A DNA stretch of 64,000 bases from Cylicocyclus nassatus (Eukaryota; Nematoda; Chromadorea; Rhabditida; Strongylidae): the NCBI GenBank assembly GCA_958299035.1, contig CATQJL010000001.1, positions 8,961,789-9,025,788 of the forward strand, in the 5' to 3' direction. How positions within the stretch are numbered: the first letter of the stretch is position 1; the number at the start of each line of letters is the position of its first letter. The notes under the pieces were generated by a model. It had not been told where the DNA came from. It was given only the letters and a program-made list of their open reading frames with translations, and did not search any database. Positions 36,298 through 48,148 of the stretch are shown here, piece by piece. Both the position numbers and the translations under genes were made by a program.

Positions 36298-37884
36298 CAA
36301 GCTGGTTTGGAGTTCCGCGGAGTAGGCTAGTCAGCAATGCGTCACCTCTGTTTTGAGAAGGTCTACTGACTATTATAGAATGTAACGAAAACGGGGTAGA
36401 GGGAACAAAAGCAGCCAGTTTGAGCCGCTTTTCGCAGCTAACTTGTCCTTTCGCAACGTTGTTGCATGTCGTTCCAGGAACAGCACTCCGCGCAGGCGAC
36501 TGAAGCTGGCGGCTTTCGTTCCCCTACCCACGAAAACGTAATAAGTGCGCGTCTCTCACAAGTTTAAACCGAAGCAAATGAATTGCATAGAAATATTCTC
36601 CTCGTGCAAAGACTTTCAGGTAGTGTTAATCATTCTTCAGCGTATTTTTGTAACAATCGAACTCTACAAAATGATTAAGCAGCTTATTATAAGTTATAGT
36701 AACTGCCGTGATGAAATCTTTCCAAATTTTGATGCATTTGCTGCTTTCGCCAAGCTACCATACATAACCAAGAACGCAATTCCACCAAACTCCCCTTTAT
36801 CTCTGTCAGAGTACAGCAATAACCTAATCCTAGCATAAACGGGATTGAAAACAAAATTATTTTCCCATTTACTGTCTTAAGTGAACAACTTTCCAGCAAT
36901 TAACTTTTGGATATGTGCTGTAATTCCTCGAATGGCAAGTTCTAGAAAACAGTTATAGTCTTAGGCTGAGGTTGAAAAAAACGTGGTTTGTGAGTGTGTT
37001 GAAGTAAAGATCAGGAGATAGAAGCTTGCTACAAGATGCTAATTCTTTCTACGATTTATGATGGAACTAAATATCAAAAAGAAACATCTGCTTCATTAGA
37101 TAAGTGATTCCTCATTTGTTTGAATCAAAGACCACCACTCGTCTGGGACAAGAAGTAAAAACGTTCCAAAGACACGTAGCTCGGATATTTCATCCAGTGT
37201 AAAATGAATCTGAGGTCAAATATGGTAATAGCCTTGACAGTTGTCTCGCATTATAAACTTTCAAATTAGTAAACTTTGTTTACCTTTTTTTCGATTTTTG
37301 TAAGCCAGATTAGAAGCAGATTATTTGCGATCTCGTACCTGCCGTTTTAATTGAATTGTATGATGATTTTTCATTATGGACGAATAGATGAGAAAGATTG
37401 GTTTGAAACCTTTACGAAAATCGCAAGTTTTCAGCACTCAGTGGAGAATTCTTCAATTACGAAAGTTTTTGCTAGGTTACAGAAAACCCAGTCATGTAGC
37501 TAACACGCTGTTTAGATAAGAGGGTTTCTTATTTCAAATTCGATTTTGAAATCTGAAAACGATAGTGTCCATTAACTTGACCGGTAGAACTTTGAACCTC
37601 TGGTAACTAATCAAGATATAGACCCGTTCCGCCTGAAGCCTATTAAAGTGAAAGGGAGCTTCGTTGAATTTTTAAAAGTCAGAGTGGATGGAATTCTTTT
37701 AGGAACTCCGGGAGCCGATTTATAGCAAGCTTTGACAGTAGTGTAATTTCGATCTCATACACTCATCGACTGCATTTTTGAAGGCATCACTTGTATTGTG
37801 AACCATCTGTATTATAAATTGAGCAAATCACCGTTGGTTCTCATTGATATTGAGTATAAAACATGTACGAAAAGAAAAACTGAC
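36298..37884. other. no confirmed gene
   Basis: Overlapping frames on both strands at 36545-36899 look moderately protein-like but lack a clear splice pair or domain. No element is recognised. Confidence 0.4.
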
Positions 37885-38008
37885 TTTATTGCGGCTATAG
37901 CCAGGTTCAGCGACCGTTTCTAGTATGGAGGCCATCCCATTTCCCATTTCAAAAATGTCTCCGGCATCTTTAGGTGCAAAAGAGTTTTCTTCATCAAACA
38001 TCCAGTCC
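37885..38008 (-). CDS. candidate internal exon, possible paralogue of the 14.3-kb exon
   Basis: A minus-strand block of 124 nt follows GATTTTCAG and reads, after one base, 41 codons beginning DWMFDEENSFAPKDAGDIF and ending at a GTCAGT donor (weaker than usual). It is acidic and methionine-rich. Its entry phase (two bases needed), exit phase 0 and initial DW equal those of the exon at 14439-14310, suggesting related genes. The frame also runs on past the donor to a stop at about 37828, so an alternative end is possible. Function unknown. Confidence 0.38.
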
Positions 38009-38011
38009 CTG

Positions 38012-38885
38012 AAAATCACATATTGAAAACTGCTGCCGGAATCGGATACATCACAAATCATAGGCAATGTTTGGCAAGATTGAAGTGTTATGAGCCCACT
38101 GGAAGGTATCTGGCTTGATAAAAAAACTCTTTTCTACGGCGACAGAGCATTCATGATATTGTAATTTTTTTGGCAACTAAATAACCGCCTGCTATACAAA
38201 AGTTAAGCTTAAATGACGGGCAAATGCAGATATCAGCGAAACTTGTTAATCGCACGACATTTCGCCAGGCCGCGAATTTGCGCGAATTCATATCCTCGAT
38301 AGATAAACTCATGTGCTCTAGTAATTTTTCTTTGAGCGCCATGGTAGAACACAACTTTTACCTGGGCGAAACCCCGGATGTTGCGAACATAATTAGATCG
38401 GGACGAACGTGAAGGAAGCACGTGTGGGGAATAACACATTTGTATTATCCCAACGAAACCGAAAAATTCCGTTTTATAGCCTCTTCAACGCTGAAAAGGT
38501 TTTATGAACGTTTTCCTGAATTAAGGGCAACATTCCTCACTTAACTTTTCTAGACTAGAATTGAGTTTCAGAAGCTCACGAAAGTTGCTGGATTCAAACC
38601 ACGAGAAACTGCGCCTAAATCTTGCGCAGAAATCGCACATAAAAATGCTGATTTACCTCGTTAATGAGTAGCTTTTAACGCTACGTTGTTGATGCTCTTA
38701 ACCGTGTCATGACGAGTAGAAGGATTTATAATGTTGCAGGGTTTTGTTGAGATCCCGCGGAGATCTGCGATCAGAGCCAAGATGCCCCGTCGGCTCTGGT
38801 GGTTCTTATCTGCTCGTGTGCGTCTCCGTGCGCTCCGCGCTACCTCGCTACCCCCAACGCGGGGCGCGCAAACTGCACAATATGC
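38012..38885. other. no gene recognised
   Basis: Short frames on both strands (for example minus 38439-38233) with no domain that I can name. No repeat is seen except the left end of the following foldback. Confidence 0.4.
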
Positions 38886-40941
38886 TCATAATTCGTCAAA
38901 AAAGTCGCCGCACTCTAGCGGAGTGTGCCACAAGTGCGCTGCAGTGCACCGAAGTGCGCTAGAGTGTGCCGGAGAGCAGCGGAGTGCGCCGCACTCCCCT
39001 GGAGTGCACCGGAATACGCGTCGCATCGCCATATCTCGCTTGAGAATAAAGTTTTTGAATCCAAGGACACCGTTAGATTCAGCTTGGCGAATCTAGTGCA
39101 TGGAAGTGCCACAACCTATCGGGGTACGGTAGGTATACGTTTGACAGTAGGTTTTACTACAGCAAGGTTACCATTCACCAGTATTTTTCCGTAGATTATG
39201 GATCGCCAAAAAGTAGTCGTAGGTCCCTTTCCAAAGGAGACGAAGGGCTGGTGAAATGTGGAAAAATCGTGTCGCCCCAAATTCCACTCGTCATAACCCT
39301 AGAAAAGTAGCTATCTTGCTAAGCAGATGTGGTTTTGAAATTAGCAGGCGGATAACCTCTACGAACAAGTTTTCCGATATGTTCGGGTTATTTTATTTTT
39401 CCTCATTTTACGCTCTGGAAGCTCGCCGATGGATTTTGGTGAAAATGTTGATGCTCTTGAATTGTAAGGAAACTTTGCTTATAGAGGTTTTCGAACACGC
39501 TCCTTACGGAAATCGTGGTCTCTGAGGATCAACAGGGTCTTTTTGGGGAGATACGGTGAGGTGGCTGTAAATGAATCACGAAAGTGTGTAAATCTTACTG
39601 CACTTCTCGCGTGTCTGTCAGAAAACTTGCCTGCTTGCTTTTCTAAGTCAAAGTTACTAAGAACTCTGCTATCGAATGGTGCATGACTCAGACTCCAGTC
39701 ATAAATATCGCCGAGTTACAAGTCTACGAAAATACGTCCTTATGAATTTGCCCAACATGTAAAGATCGCATATTTCGTCGAAATTCCACCGTGAACGCTT
39801 GTTCAACACGCTGACCAAATATTTTCATTCCTTAATGGATCATATTGTGTTAGTGGTAGTTTGAGCTCTAGCCACGAAATAGCTTTGATATTCAATTGAG
39901 CAGCTGAGGCACACGCAAGCACCATATTCAATACAGTGGAAGTCATTGGGCGAAACGAACATAATATCCACAGTGCGAATGTCATACAACCAATCAAAGT
40001 ATCAAGGACGTGCTGTATATCGAAAGATATCGAAAGATTCGCTGTGATGAGCTGAGCACAATGTTTTTTTTTGATTCGTATATTCATTCCGAAGGAAGTT
40101 GTGGCGAGTAGAATTTGGGAATGCGTGTTTCTTCCACAATTCATCAGCGCTTCTATCTTTTTTGAAAAGAAGTCTGTGGCTACTACTTAGCGCACGAAAA
40201 CCTACAAAAGCAGTGCTATCGAATATGGCTTACTTGAACCTTTTATATTGGATAAGCGCTATGTTGCATTGATGCGAAAAGACCTCCGCAGAAGAATTTG
40301 AGAAAACTGGAAATGGAATATCGAGGGCATGGCGTACATCAAACCATTTGCCTTGACGAGCTGAACACAACGCTGTTTCCTGATTAAGAATATATTCATT
40401 TTGAAGGAAGTTATGGTGCTGCGCAGTTTGCATGATTTTCGTTATTTCGCGGATTCCTGGAGTGTCGCGGAATTCCCAGAATGTCGCGGAATTCCAGGAT
40501 CCTGTAAGCGGTATTGTACCTTGAGCTGATTTTTGGACAAATTTGATCTGAGTGGTTCTCTACCATACTCCTACAGTATTCCTACGGTGCCATCAGCAGC
40601 AAATCAATGACAGTGTTGTTATAAGCACATTAAACAATCCAATCAAACAAAAACCTGCAAAATTGAGCGAAAACCTACTGTCGAACGTATACCTACCGTA
40701 CCTCGATAGGTTGTGGCACTTCCATACACTAAATGATGCATCTCGCCGAACTGAATCGACGGTGTCCTTGGATTAACCGTCTATTGTCAAGCGAGATATG
40801 GCGATGCGACGCTTATTTCGGTGCACTCCAGTGGAGTGCGGCGCATTTCGCTGCTCTCCGGCACATTCTAGCGCACTCCGGCGCATTGCAGCGCACTGTG
40901 GCGCACTCCGTTAGAGTGCGGCGTCTTTTTTGACGATTATG
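38886..40941. repeat. foldback element with minisatellite-like arms
   Basis: The left arm 38886-39155 and the inverted right arm 40671-40941 share TTCGTCAAAAAAG/CTTTTTTGACGA ends, a run of short degenerate repeats of the form GAGTGYGCC (about 38912-39015 and 40820-40920), and the block ATAGGTTGTGGCACTTCCAT. The 1.5-kb loop holds only unrecognised frames. Long arms built of short tandem repeats recall FB-type foldback transposons of Drosophila, but relationship is not shown. The repeats create artificial long frames, which I leave out. Confidence 0.7.
40447..40500. repeat. small tandem repeat
   Basis: Three tandem copies of about 20 bp built on GTCGCGGAATTCC. Confidence 0.6.
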
Positions 40942-41961
40942 AACGGTACTGTATATCATATTAATGCTCTTTATTTCTACTTTCACGCTAAAACATCGCA
41001 AACACCATTTTTGATTTGAACGAGAAATCAGGCAAAAACCGTGTTTTCGAAAATCTCCTTTTCTTTACTAGTTTCTCTACATTTTTACGCTATTTCCTCG
41101 TGCATTTGGTAGATTTTGCTTTTGCCTATAATGTAAACAAAGTACCAGAGCTTACTTCCAGGGTCAAGCAAGGGGTGTGGCATACGATCGCTGGTTACGA
41201 CCCCCCCCTGATTGCTGTCTTAATAAGACCCCCCCCCCCCCTGAAATATATACTTAAGATAGCATTACCTGAAGGCCTTGTCAAACAAAATGGGCAATAT
41301 ATCCATAATTAGCATGTCAATTAACCCCTATAGACAAAGTGTAAGCGAATTCTAAAGATTCAAGATACTAGGCTACCTAAGTGAGGTCATTTTTCAACAT
41401 GATTAACTTTGTTTCAAAGGTGAATTAGCAAACCGTTTTTGCGCTCAAGACAAAGCACTACTCCTTCTTTGTCCACCTCAGAAATCCCGCTTCAGAAGGC
41501 TTCCAAACTGTGGAATTGCCAACCAAAATCTCGTTTTTCCCATTTTTCGCTTTTGATCGTTGTGCTTTCACCAAATATTACTCACATGGGAAGGATACCA
41601 ACATTAGTTGGTGATTGAAGATGAGATGTATATCAGTAGACGCGCCTTTGAACGCTGATTCCAAATTGCTTTCATTTTTTGCGGAATAAGATTCCGAAAG
41701 AAGTTGTGGGCATTCAAATGTCCATATTTGTCAAGGTTTAGGTGGCCTAAAATTGGCGGAAAGCTGTACAAAAACACCGGAAAGTGGAAAATCATTTTTG
41801 TCTCGAGTGTATTGTTTGCAAGGAAGGAACAAAGCCGGTGGAAATCGCATAGGTGTTATTTCAGAGCTTTTCACTGATTTTAAGCCACTGAATGCTTGGC
41901 AAATCCAGACATTTAAACGCTCATAACTTCTTTCGGAATCTTATTCCGCAAAAATGGAAAG

Positions 41962-42262
41962 TGTGGAGAGGGCCGTTCGATAGATCGACGTACGAAAAGC
42001 CCGCGAAGCGAAGTTATGGCGGGAACCACAGGGATATTTAGGAAGTGCGCGCCGAGACCCGCATTCTCCCGCGAAGGATCTCAGACTTGATATCATTCTC
42101 ATCTCATGCGGTTGCCTTGATCGGGCTTTCTTTTTTTTTTGTCTTGTTCCTTGTTGTTTTTCGTCGTTGTTCTGTAGTAAAGTTTTGTTGTTTGATTTTC
42201 TTGTTCTGTATTTCCGGCTTAGAGCCGTAGAATCCCTATCGCAGAACCCGGTGAGGGGTACA
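41962..42262 (+). mobile_element. 5' LTR of the young Ty3/Gypsy element
   Basis: 301 bp, TGTGGAGAGGGCCG to GAGGGGTACA. It differs from the 3' LTR (48617-48915) by one substitution (TAGATCG versus TAGAACG) and by two T in a poly-T run. AAAG precedes it (41958-41961) and follows the 3' LTR (48916-48919), a 4-bp target duplication. Confidence 0.95.
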
Positions 42263-42280
42263 TGGGGGCCGAACCGATTG
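42263..42280 (+). promoter_or_regulatory. putative tRNA primer-binding site
   Basis: TGGGGGCCGAACCGATTG starts directly after the 5' LTR and begins with TGG, complementary to a tRNA CCA end. I do not assign the tRNA; a search of nematode tRNA 3' ends would. Confidence 0.6.
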
Positions 42281-42303
42281 ATAGGGATTGAGATTTCGCA
42301 ATA

Positions 42304-45300
42304 ATGTTGCAACGTGAGGGTACGGACAAGGAAATCATTGATTGTTTCCAGATGGCGGAAGGTTCGAGTGCCGCCAGAAAGACACCAAGAGGGGCTAGTT
42401 CCGCGACTGTTAGCGCCCCGGGTAAAAAGGTGAGTATCAGGAATTTAGAAGAAATACTTACGGATATGGTAGACAGATTGGAGAACACACAGAAAACAAT
42501 ACAGACACTTCCCGAGGGGGTGCGAAAAGAAGCAGAAGATGCAAGAATAGCGGGGAAGTATAGGGAACAAATCGAGCGAGTATTGGGAGAACAAACAACG
42601 ATAATAAGTGGGGAATTAAATAAAATGAAGGGGGAATGGAACCACATAAGACTTTTTGTGGGAAATTTGTGTAGCCTACTACTCACAAGGGACATCGAGT
42701 CAGTATTAGATTTAGACGAGTTTCTTAGAACATCAGAAAAAGATATAGTAATGATAAATGATATTTGCAAGATGTTCAATACGGATGTATTGCAGGTAAT
42801 GAATGTCTTGTCGGAAATGCACAAGAGTGTGCTTAACAAGCCACGAGAAATGGAAGATAGCATGGAAGTGGGACCGAGTAAAGGTAAGAACAATATGGAA
42901 GGATACAGTAGTAGTGGCACTCACTCGGATTCCTTTCAGAACAGAGAAAGGTCCGCACTGACACAGAATGGGCTCCACTCAGAGTGGCTCTGGAGACAGC
43001 ATTCGCAGGACGTAGCGGAGACAGGTCAGTCCCAGAGTCTCTTAGCTCTCATGCAGGCCAACGCATGCGTGAACCCCGGAGTGTTCAGGGGTGGCCGGCA
43101 CGAGAATTTCGAAGAATTTTTGAGAAGGTTTAAAAGGAAATATCGAGGGGTGATAAGGGACGATGAGGTACTAATTGAGATTATGGGGGATGACCACCTC
43201 GAAGGTAGGGCGAAAAGTGTATTTTTAGCGCTGCCAGAAGAAATCAAAGCGAGGGGCTTTGAAAGCGTAGCGGAAGCACTAAAAAGACTCTTAGCTAACG
43301 ACTCAACAGCGGGGAGGTTACGGGCATTAGCAGACCTCAGGCAGCTGAAACGTAGGGAAGGCCAGAGCGTGGCTGATTTTTGTGTTGTGCTCGAGAAGCT
43401 GGGAAGGCAATCCAATCCTACCGCTTCGGTAGGGGACCGGTCACTCGAGTATGCACAAATTTTGATGGATAATTTGAAGGGATGGCCGGAGCATACGCAA
43501 CTGCTCACCGCAATTCACAGCGTAGAGCCGCAGGAAGCCTATAATACAGTAAAGCAGCTAGCGTTAAGCATAGAGCAATCAAAGGAAATGCTCGACGGCG
43601 GAAACGAAATTAAGAGGTACAATTGGAAAAAGAGGTATCAGTTCCATGAGCACAGTGGGAAAGAACTACAAGAGCCAGACGAACAAACAATAACTGTGAA
43701 CAGCAGGACAGATATGAGTAGATGTGTGGAAGTGGATCAAAATAGAGCTACAAGAGGAGTGGCATGGAGGAAGACAAGTTGTTCGGGGAAGCCGGCTTGT
43801 CAAGAAAAGCTCTATACAGGGCTTGGAAGACCTGAGGAAAGAGGAGGCACGGATCAGAGAAGATGTTTCAATTGTAGAAGATATGGACATATTGGGAGAG
43901 AGTGTCCGTATAAGCGCACGCAAGTAAACCAGATTGAGAAAACTAAGGGGTTCCTGCAAAACGGAAAACAGGATAACCTGACCGAAGTGATAGGTAAAGC
44001 GACGAGCCTAGGACTTAAGGTATATATGGGGAGTAAAGGTTCATTGGTAGGTGAGAAATGTGCGGCCCAAATAAGCATGCTAAATCTGCAGGTACCAGCT
44101 ATACTGGACACAGGGTCGATGATTAGCATTGTTCCTGTGGGGGTGCTGGCACGCGCGAAGAAGGCAGGTTATGACGTAGATGTTTTAGAGGTGATACCCG
44201 ACAGAAAGTTAAACCCGGTATATGACGCCTCGACCAACAGGATGAACTTCCTGGGAGCTGTTAAAGTCTCTGTAAAATTAGAAGGGGGAAAGAAGAGCAT
44301 AGTAGCATTCCACATATCGGATGTCAAGGATGATGATGTACTGATCGGCACGAATGCATTGGCAGCCTTGGGAGTCGATATAATACTCAAAACGGAGGAA
44401 AGGCAACATGATATGCTCGACGGGAAAAGAGTAGTAGTAACAAAGCGGGTGTACATTCCTCCACATAACTCAATACTAGTGCCGGCGCGATGTGAAGGAG
44501 GCAGTGAGCTAGAAGAGAGGGTAGTGTGGCCAAGTAGGGAGGACCTACCCGTCGGGGTGTTCACAGTGAAGAATCAGGAACTGGACATTCCAGTCATGAA
44601 CACCACGGAGAAGCCAATGATCCTTAAAGAAGGAGAGGAGTTAGGACAATGGGGAACAGAGAAATGGAAAAGTAAGTGGGAAGAAATGAATCCACTAATG
44701 ATGGACAGTGAGATACCACACCTCGATAGGGAGGAACGCCGTAACATCCTGTATGCACAGCTGAGGGAAGGTTCCAAGGTAGAGCAGCTGGATGGCGACT
44801 TGAAACAATTAGTGGACGAATTCGAGGAGGCGTTTGCTGTATTCGACACAGAATTGACGGGAACGGACAGAGCAGAGATGTCCATTGAAACTGGTGATGC
44901 TAAACCAGTGAAGCTGAAAACCAGACCCGTGCCACTAGGGATCCGCAAAAAGCTAAAGGAGCTTCTAGAGGACCTGGAGAATCGGAAGATCATAGAAAAA
45001 AGTACTTCAGCCTGGGCATTCCCGATAGTGTTAGTGGAGAAGAAGGATGGTAGTTTGAGGCTATGTGTGGACTACAGGGAGTTGAACAAAAGGATCAAGC
45101 TTGACTCGTATCCACTGCCTACGATTGATGCAGTGCTACAGAGCCTGTCAGGCAAGAAATTTTTCTCCACGCTAGATTTATGTTCGGGGTACTGGCAGAT
45201 ACCACTGGCACAGGAAGCAAGGGAGAAGTCGGCATTTACGACAACAGAAGGGTTGTTCCAGTTCAGAGTAACTCCTTTTGGGTTGAGTACAAGTCCAGCG

Positions 45301-45723
45301 GTATTCCAACGTCTTATGGATTCAGTACTACGAGATGTATTAGGGGATGAAGTTTTCTGCTACATCGACGACATAATCTTATGTACAAACACACGAGAGA
45401 GGCATTTTGAGCTACTTGGTAATGTATTCAAAAGCTTGCAAGAAGCGGGACTAAAATTGAAGGCGAAGAAGTGCGTTTTGTTGCAAGAAAAAGTGGCGTT
45501 CTTGGGGCATGTGATCGACTGGGAAGGAGTGCACATGGATCCCAAAAAGGTAGAAGCAATCGAGAGGTATGCGGTGCCGAAAAGTTCCAAAGAGCTGAGA
45601 ACATTTCTCGGCATGGCATCATACTACCGCAAATTCTGCCTTGGATTTTCCAAGGTTGCGGGGAGTTTATTTGCGTTGACCTCACCCAAAACTGCAGTTT
45701 TGGGTGAGGTCAACAGCAAATAA
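42304..45723 (+). pseudogene. Ty3/Gypsy gag-protease-RT, single frame, truncated by a palindrome
   Basis: A frame of 1139 codons from ATG 42304. Residues about 1-500 are gag with a coiled, charged N-terminus. A CCHC zinc knuckle lies at C521-X2-C524-X4-H529-X4-C534. The aspartic protease follows with D602-T-G-S, then RT with FSTLDLCSGYWQIPL, the TPFGLSTSPAVFQ segment and catalytic YIDD at 1020-1023, and the FLGMASYYRKF boundary. Gag and pol share one frame without a slip site, as in some Gypsy elements. The stop TAA at 45721 lies in an inverted copy of the preceding 80 bp; about 30 residues of the RT-RNase H tether appear to be lost there. The next part (45769 on) is in the same frame. The domain set marks a retrotransposon polyprotein active in cytoplasmic particles; this copy is broken. 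Confidence 0.92.
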
Positions 45724-45776
45724 ACTCCCCGCAACCTTGGAAAATCCAAGGCAGAATTTGCCGGTAGTATGATGCC
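45615..45776. repeat. spacer-less palindrome inside pol
   Basis: 45615-45694 and 45695-45776 are inverted copies centred on CTGCAG, with only two one-base differences. The right arm ends at ATGATGCCGGA, a microhomology with ATGGCATCAT read inverted, after which normal pol sequence resumes. It introduces the in-frame TAA. Confidence 0.9.
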
Positions 45777-46557
45777 GGATATTGAGAAAGCAAGGGAAGG
45801 ATCCCGACCATTCGTGATATGCACAGATGCATCTACGGTAGGGTTAGGAGCGGTGCTGTCCCAAGAGGGGGACGACGGGCTAGTACACCCAGTATACTTT
45901 GCCTCGAAAGGACTCAGCAAGGCAGAGAGGCGGTACCACATTACTGATTTGGAAGCTTTAGCCGTAGTGTTCGCGGTAAGACGCTTCCACATGTTCATAT
46001 ACGGACTTCCTACTATAGTTCTGACAGATCACCAACCCTTGACAGCGCTTTTCAGTAGGAGTAACGTATCGGCTAGAGTACTAAGATGGTCACTAGAAAT
46101 GCAAAGATACAATTTGGTAATAAAGTATGTGAAGGGAAAGACTAATGTCGTAGCAGATGCTTTAAGTAGGGGCTCTATAGAGCGTGGAGTCTGGGAAAAT
46201 GCGGATGCAAGTGAGGCCGTTGTGAGTAGACTAGAGGTAGAACAAAGAAGTAGGTGGCTAAAAGAGCTAGAAAATGATGAGGTTTTTGGTCCGGTTATTG
46301 CCATGTTGGAAAAAGGAGAGCTGGGCAAATCGATAAAAATACCAGGGTTGCGCTATCCTATACAAGTAGCCGATTTCGAGATCGAAAGCGGGGAACTGAA
46401 GATGTATCAGGAGGAAGGGAATTTGGTTATGGTAGTACCTAAAACCGCAAGATATGAAGTGTTTCATGAAGCACATACGGGGACTTTTCCGGACATTTTA
46501 GTGCTCATAAGTTATGGAACAGACTCAAGAAACAGGTGTTCTGGCCTAACATGCTAG
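45769..46557 (+). pseudogene. Ty3/Gypsy RNase H and integrase zinc-binding start
   Basis: RNase H is evident: the first aspartate is in FVICTDAS, a glutamate in TDLEALAVVFAVRRF, and an aspartate in VLTDHQPLTALF. The tether to integrase follows (GKTNVVADALSRG). The HHCC domain begins with HEAHTG, but a one-base loss near 46487 shifts the frame. The true continuation (HKLWNRLKKQVFWPNM, then CQRCF) lies in the next frame. The frame ends at 46557 with chance residues. Confidence 0.88.
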
Positions 46558-47141
46558 CAGACATAAGTAAATGGACAAGAGAATGTCAACGGTGCTTTCT
46601 ACATAACCCAAGAGCAACAGTGAGACCACCGCTGAAACCAATCGTTACGGAGAAGCCGTACGAAATCATAGGGATTGACGTGCTGGAACTTGGCCTGACA
46701 ACAAGCGGAAACAAATATGCTGTTACGGTCATTGACCACTTCTCAAAGTATGCGCCAGCATATCCGGTTCCGGACAAAACGGCTGAAACGATAGCAAAGG
46801 TTTTATTCATAAGGTGGATAGCAGAGGGATGCAGATGGCCCAAAACAATATTATCTGATAAGGGTGGAGAGTTCGAAAATAAGGTGATGGCAGAACTCAC
46901 AAAAATTACAAAAATCGAACATGTAACTACGAAGGGGTATAATCCACGAGAAAACGGTATAAAAGAAAGGTTAAATGGGACTATACTGGCCATGCTGCGT
47001 AAAAGCCTCGCGGTTCCAGTGGAATGGGATGCGAGACTGCCGTTTTGCATGATGGCATACAACCTTACTCCACATAGTGCGACGGGAGAAAGTCCATATT
47101 TTGTACTTCACGGCATGGACCCAAATTTCCCTCAGCAGTAA
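46536..47141 (+). pseudogene. Ty3/Gypsy integrase catalytic core
   Basis: 201 codons with the end of the HHCC zinc finger (CQRCF) and the D,D(35)E core. The first aspartate is in GIDVLELG (46677-46679), the second in LSDKGGEF (46857-46859), and the glutamate in NGIKERLNG (46965-46967), 35 residues after the second. It would join cDNA into the host genome. A frameshift near 47130 cuts the reading at PNFPQQ; the continuation (SAVIPSGGFSWYSMVEN) is in another frame. All catalytic residues are intact. Confidence 0.9.
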
Positions 47142-48148
47142 TCCCAAGTGGAGGGTTCTCTTGGTACTCCATGGTAGAGAACATGGCGGATTACAAAGCG
47201 CAGTTATTGCAAGTTGTAGCAGAGGCACATGAGCGTGTGAAAGAGTACAATGACAGAGTGAGAAGGGAGATGAAGCGTCTGTATGACCACCGGAATAAGG
47301 TAGATGCCGCAAAACTTCCGAAGATAGGCGACAGGGTATACCTTTTGGCTCCTAAAGAGAAAGGGATGAGCACGCATCCGAAATTAGTGTCAGAATGGGC
47401 TGGACCATTTCGAGTAATAGAAACAAGCCAAAATTCCGCGCTAATTACGAGAATAGGTGAAGAAACGGAACCCATACAAGTTCAGTTTGATATGTTGAGG
47501 ATATTTCCAAAATACATCTCCGATGAGCCCGTAGATACAGTGACTAAAAGGGGCAAAAGAGGGAGGAAACCTAAAGTTAGTGTAAAGAAAGTAACAATGT
47601 TTTCTTTCAGAGGTGCGGTGATTGCATCCAAAACCGAAAAAGGACACCTCGAGTACCAGTGTAAGGATGGATGCTTGAAGAGAGTCTGTCTTGGAGAGTT
47701 AGAAGGAATAAAGTTTCCTGGAGCACTGGCAAAAGAACCGATTGGAAATCTGTGGAAGGCCTGGAAAGCCGCAAGCATCTTTGCAAGGACTGACATCGAC
47801 ATGGCCTCAAAGATCAAGTTCTGGAAGGATGGAGCCGTTTGTATGGACCCAGATGGATTGAGGAAACTATTGCGAGTGGCGTATAAAAGATGCATCGACT
47901 GGACTGAATTCATTTGCGAAAACGAAGGAATAAGGCGCCACGAAAGGATCGATAATTACGAGTTTGACAGGATCTACGATGCAGCCTTTAGAAGAGCCAA
48001 AATGGAATTAGAAGGCGAAGAACAAGGCCATGGACCGGTAAAGGAAGGCGGCACAGCATTTGCAGCTCCAGCGTCAGCACTGTTATTGGAACGAGAGGTC
48101 CGAAGCGAGGCATTCTCACAAGAGTTGCCACCACCTTCACCCAGCTAA
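47129..48148 (+). pseudogene. integrase C-terminus plus unusual extension, part 1
   Basis: Opens with the post-core helix (YKAQLLQVVAEAHERVKEYN) and the GPY/F-type module (KIGDRVYLLAPKEKG, then SEWAGPFRVIE), which binds DNA. A basic patch KRGKRGRKPKVSVKK follows, then about 190 residues that I cannot match to any Gypsy domain. These include a CKDGCLKRVCLGELEG cysteine cluster and FWKDGAVCMDPDGLRKLL. No chromodomain or envelope-type transmembrane segment is seen. The frame ends at 48148, where a one-base shift (about 48090-48110) moves the reading to the next part. Confidence 0.8.

Noticed and set aside
38731..39194. Overlapping arginine- and alanine-rich frames of about 90-120 codons
   Set aside because: They are produced by the GC-rich minisatellite arm, which is open in several frames at once.
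42219..42920. 233-codon minus-strand frame opposite gag
   Set aside because: It is antisense to a clear gag frame and serine- and leucine-rich, as expected for a shadow frame.
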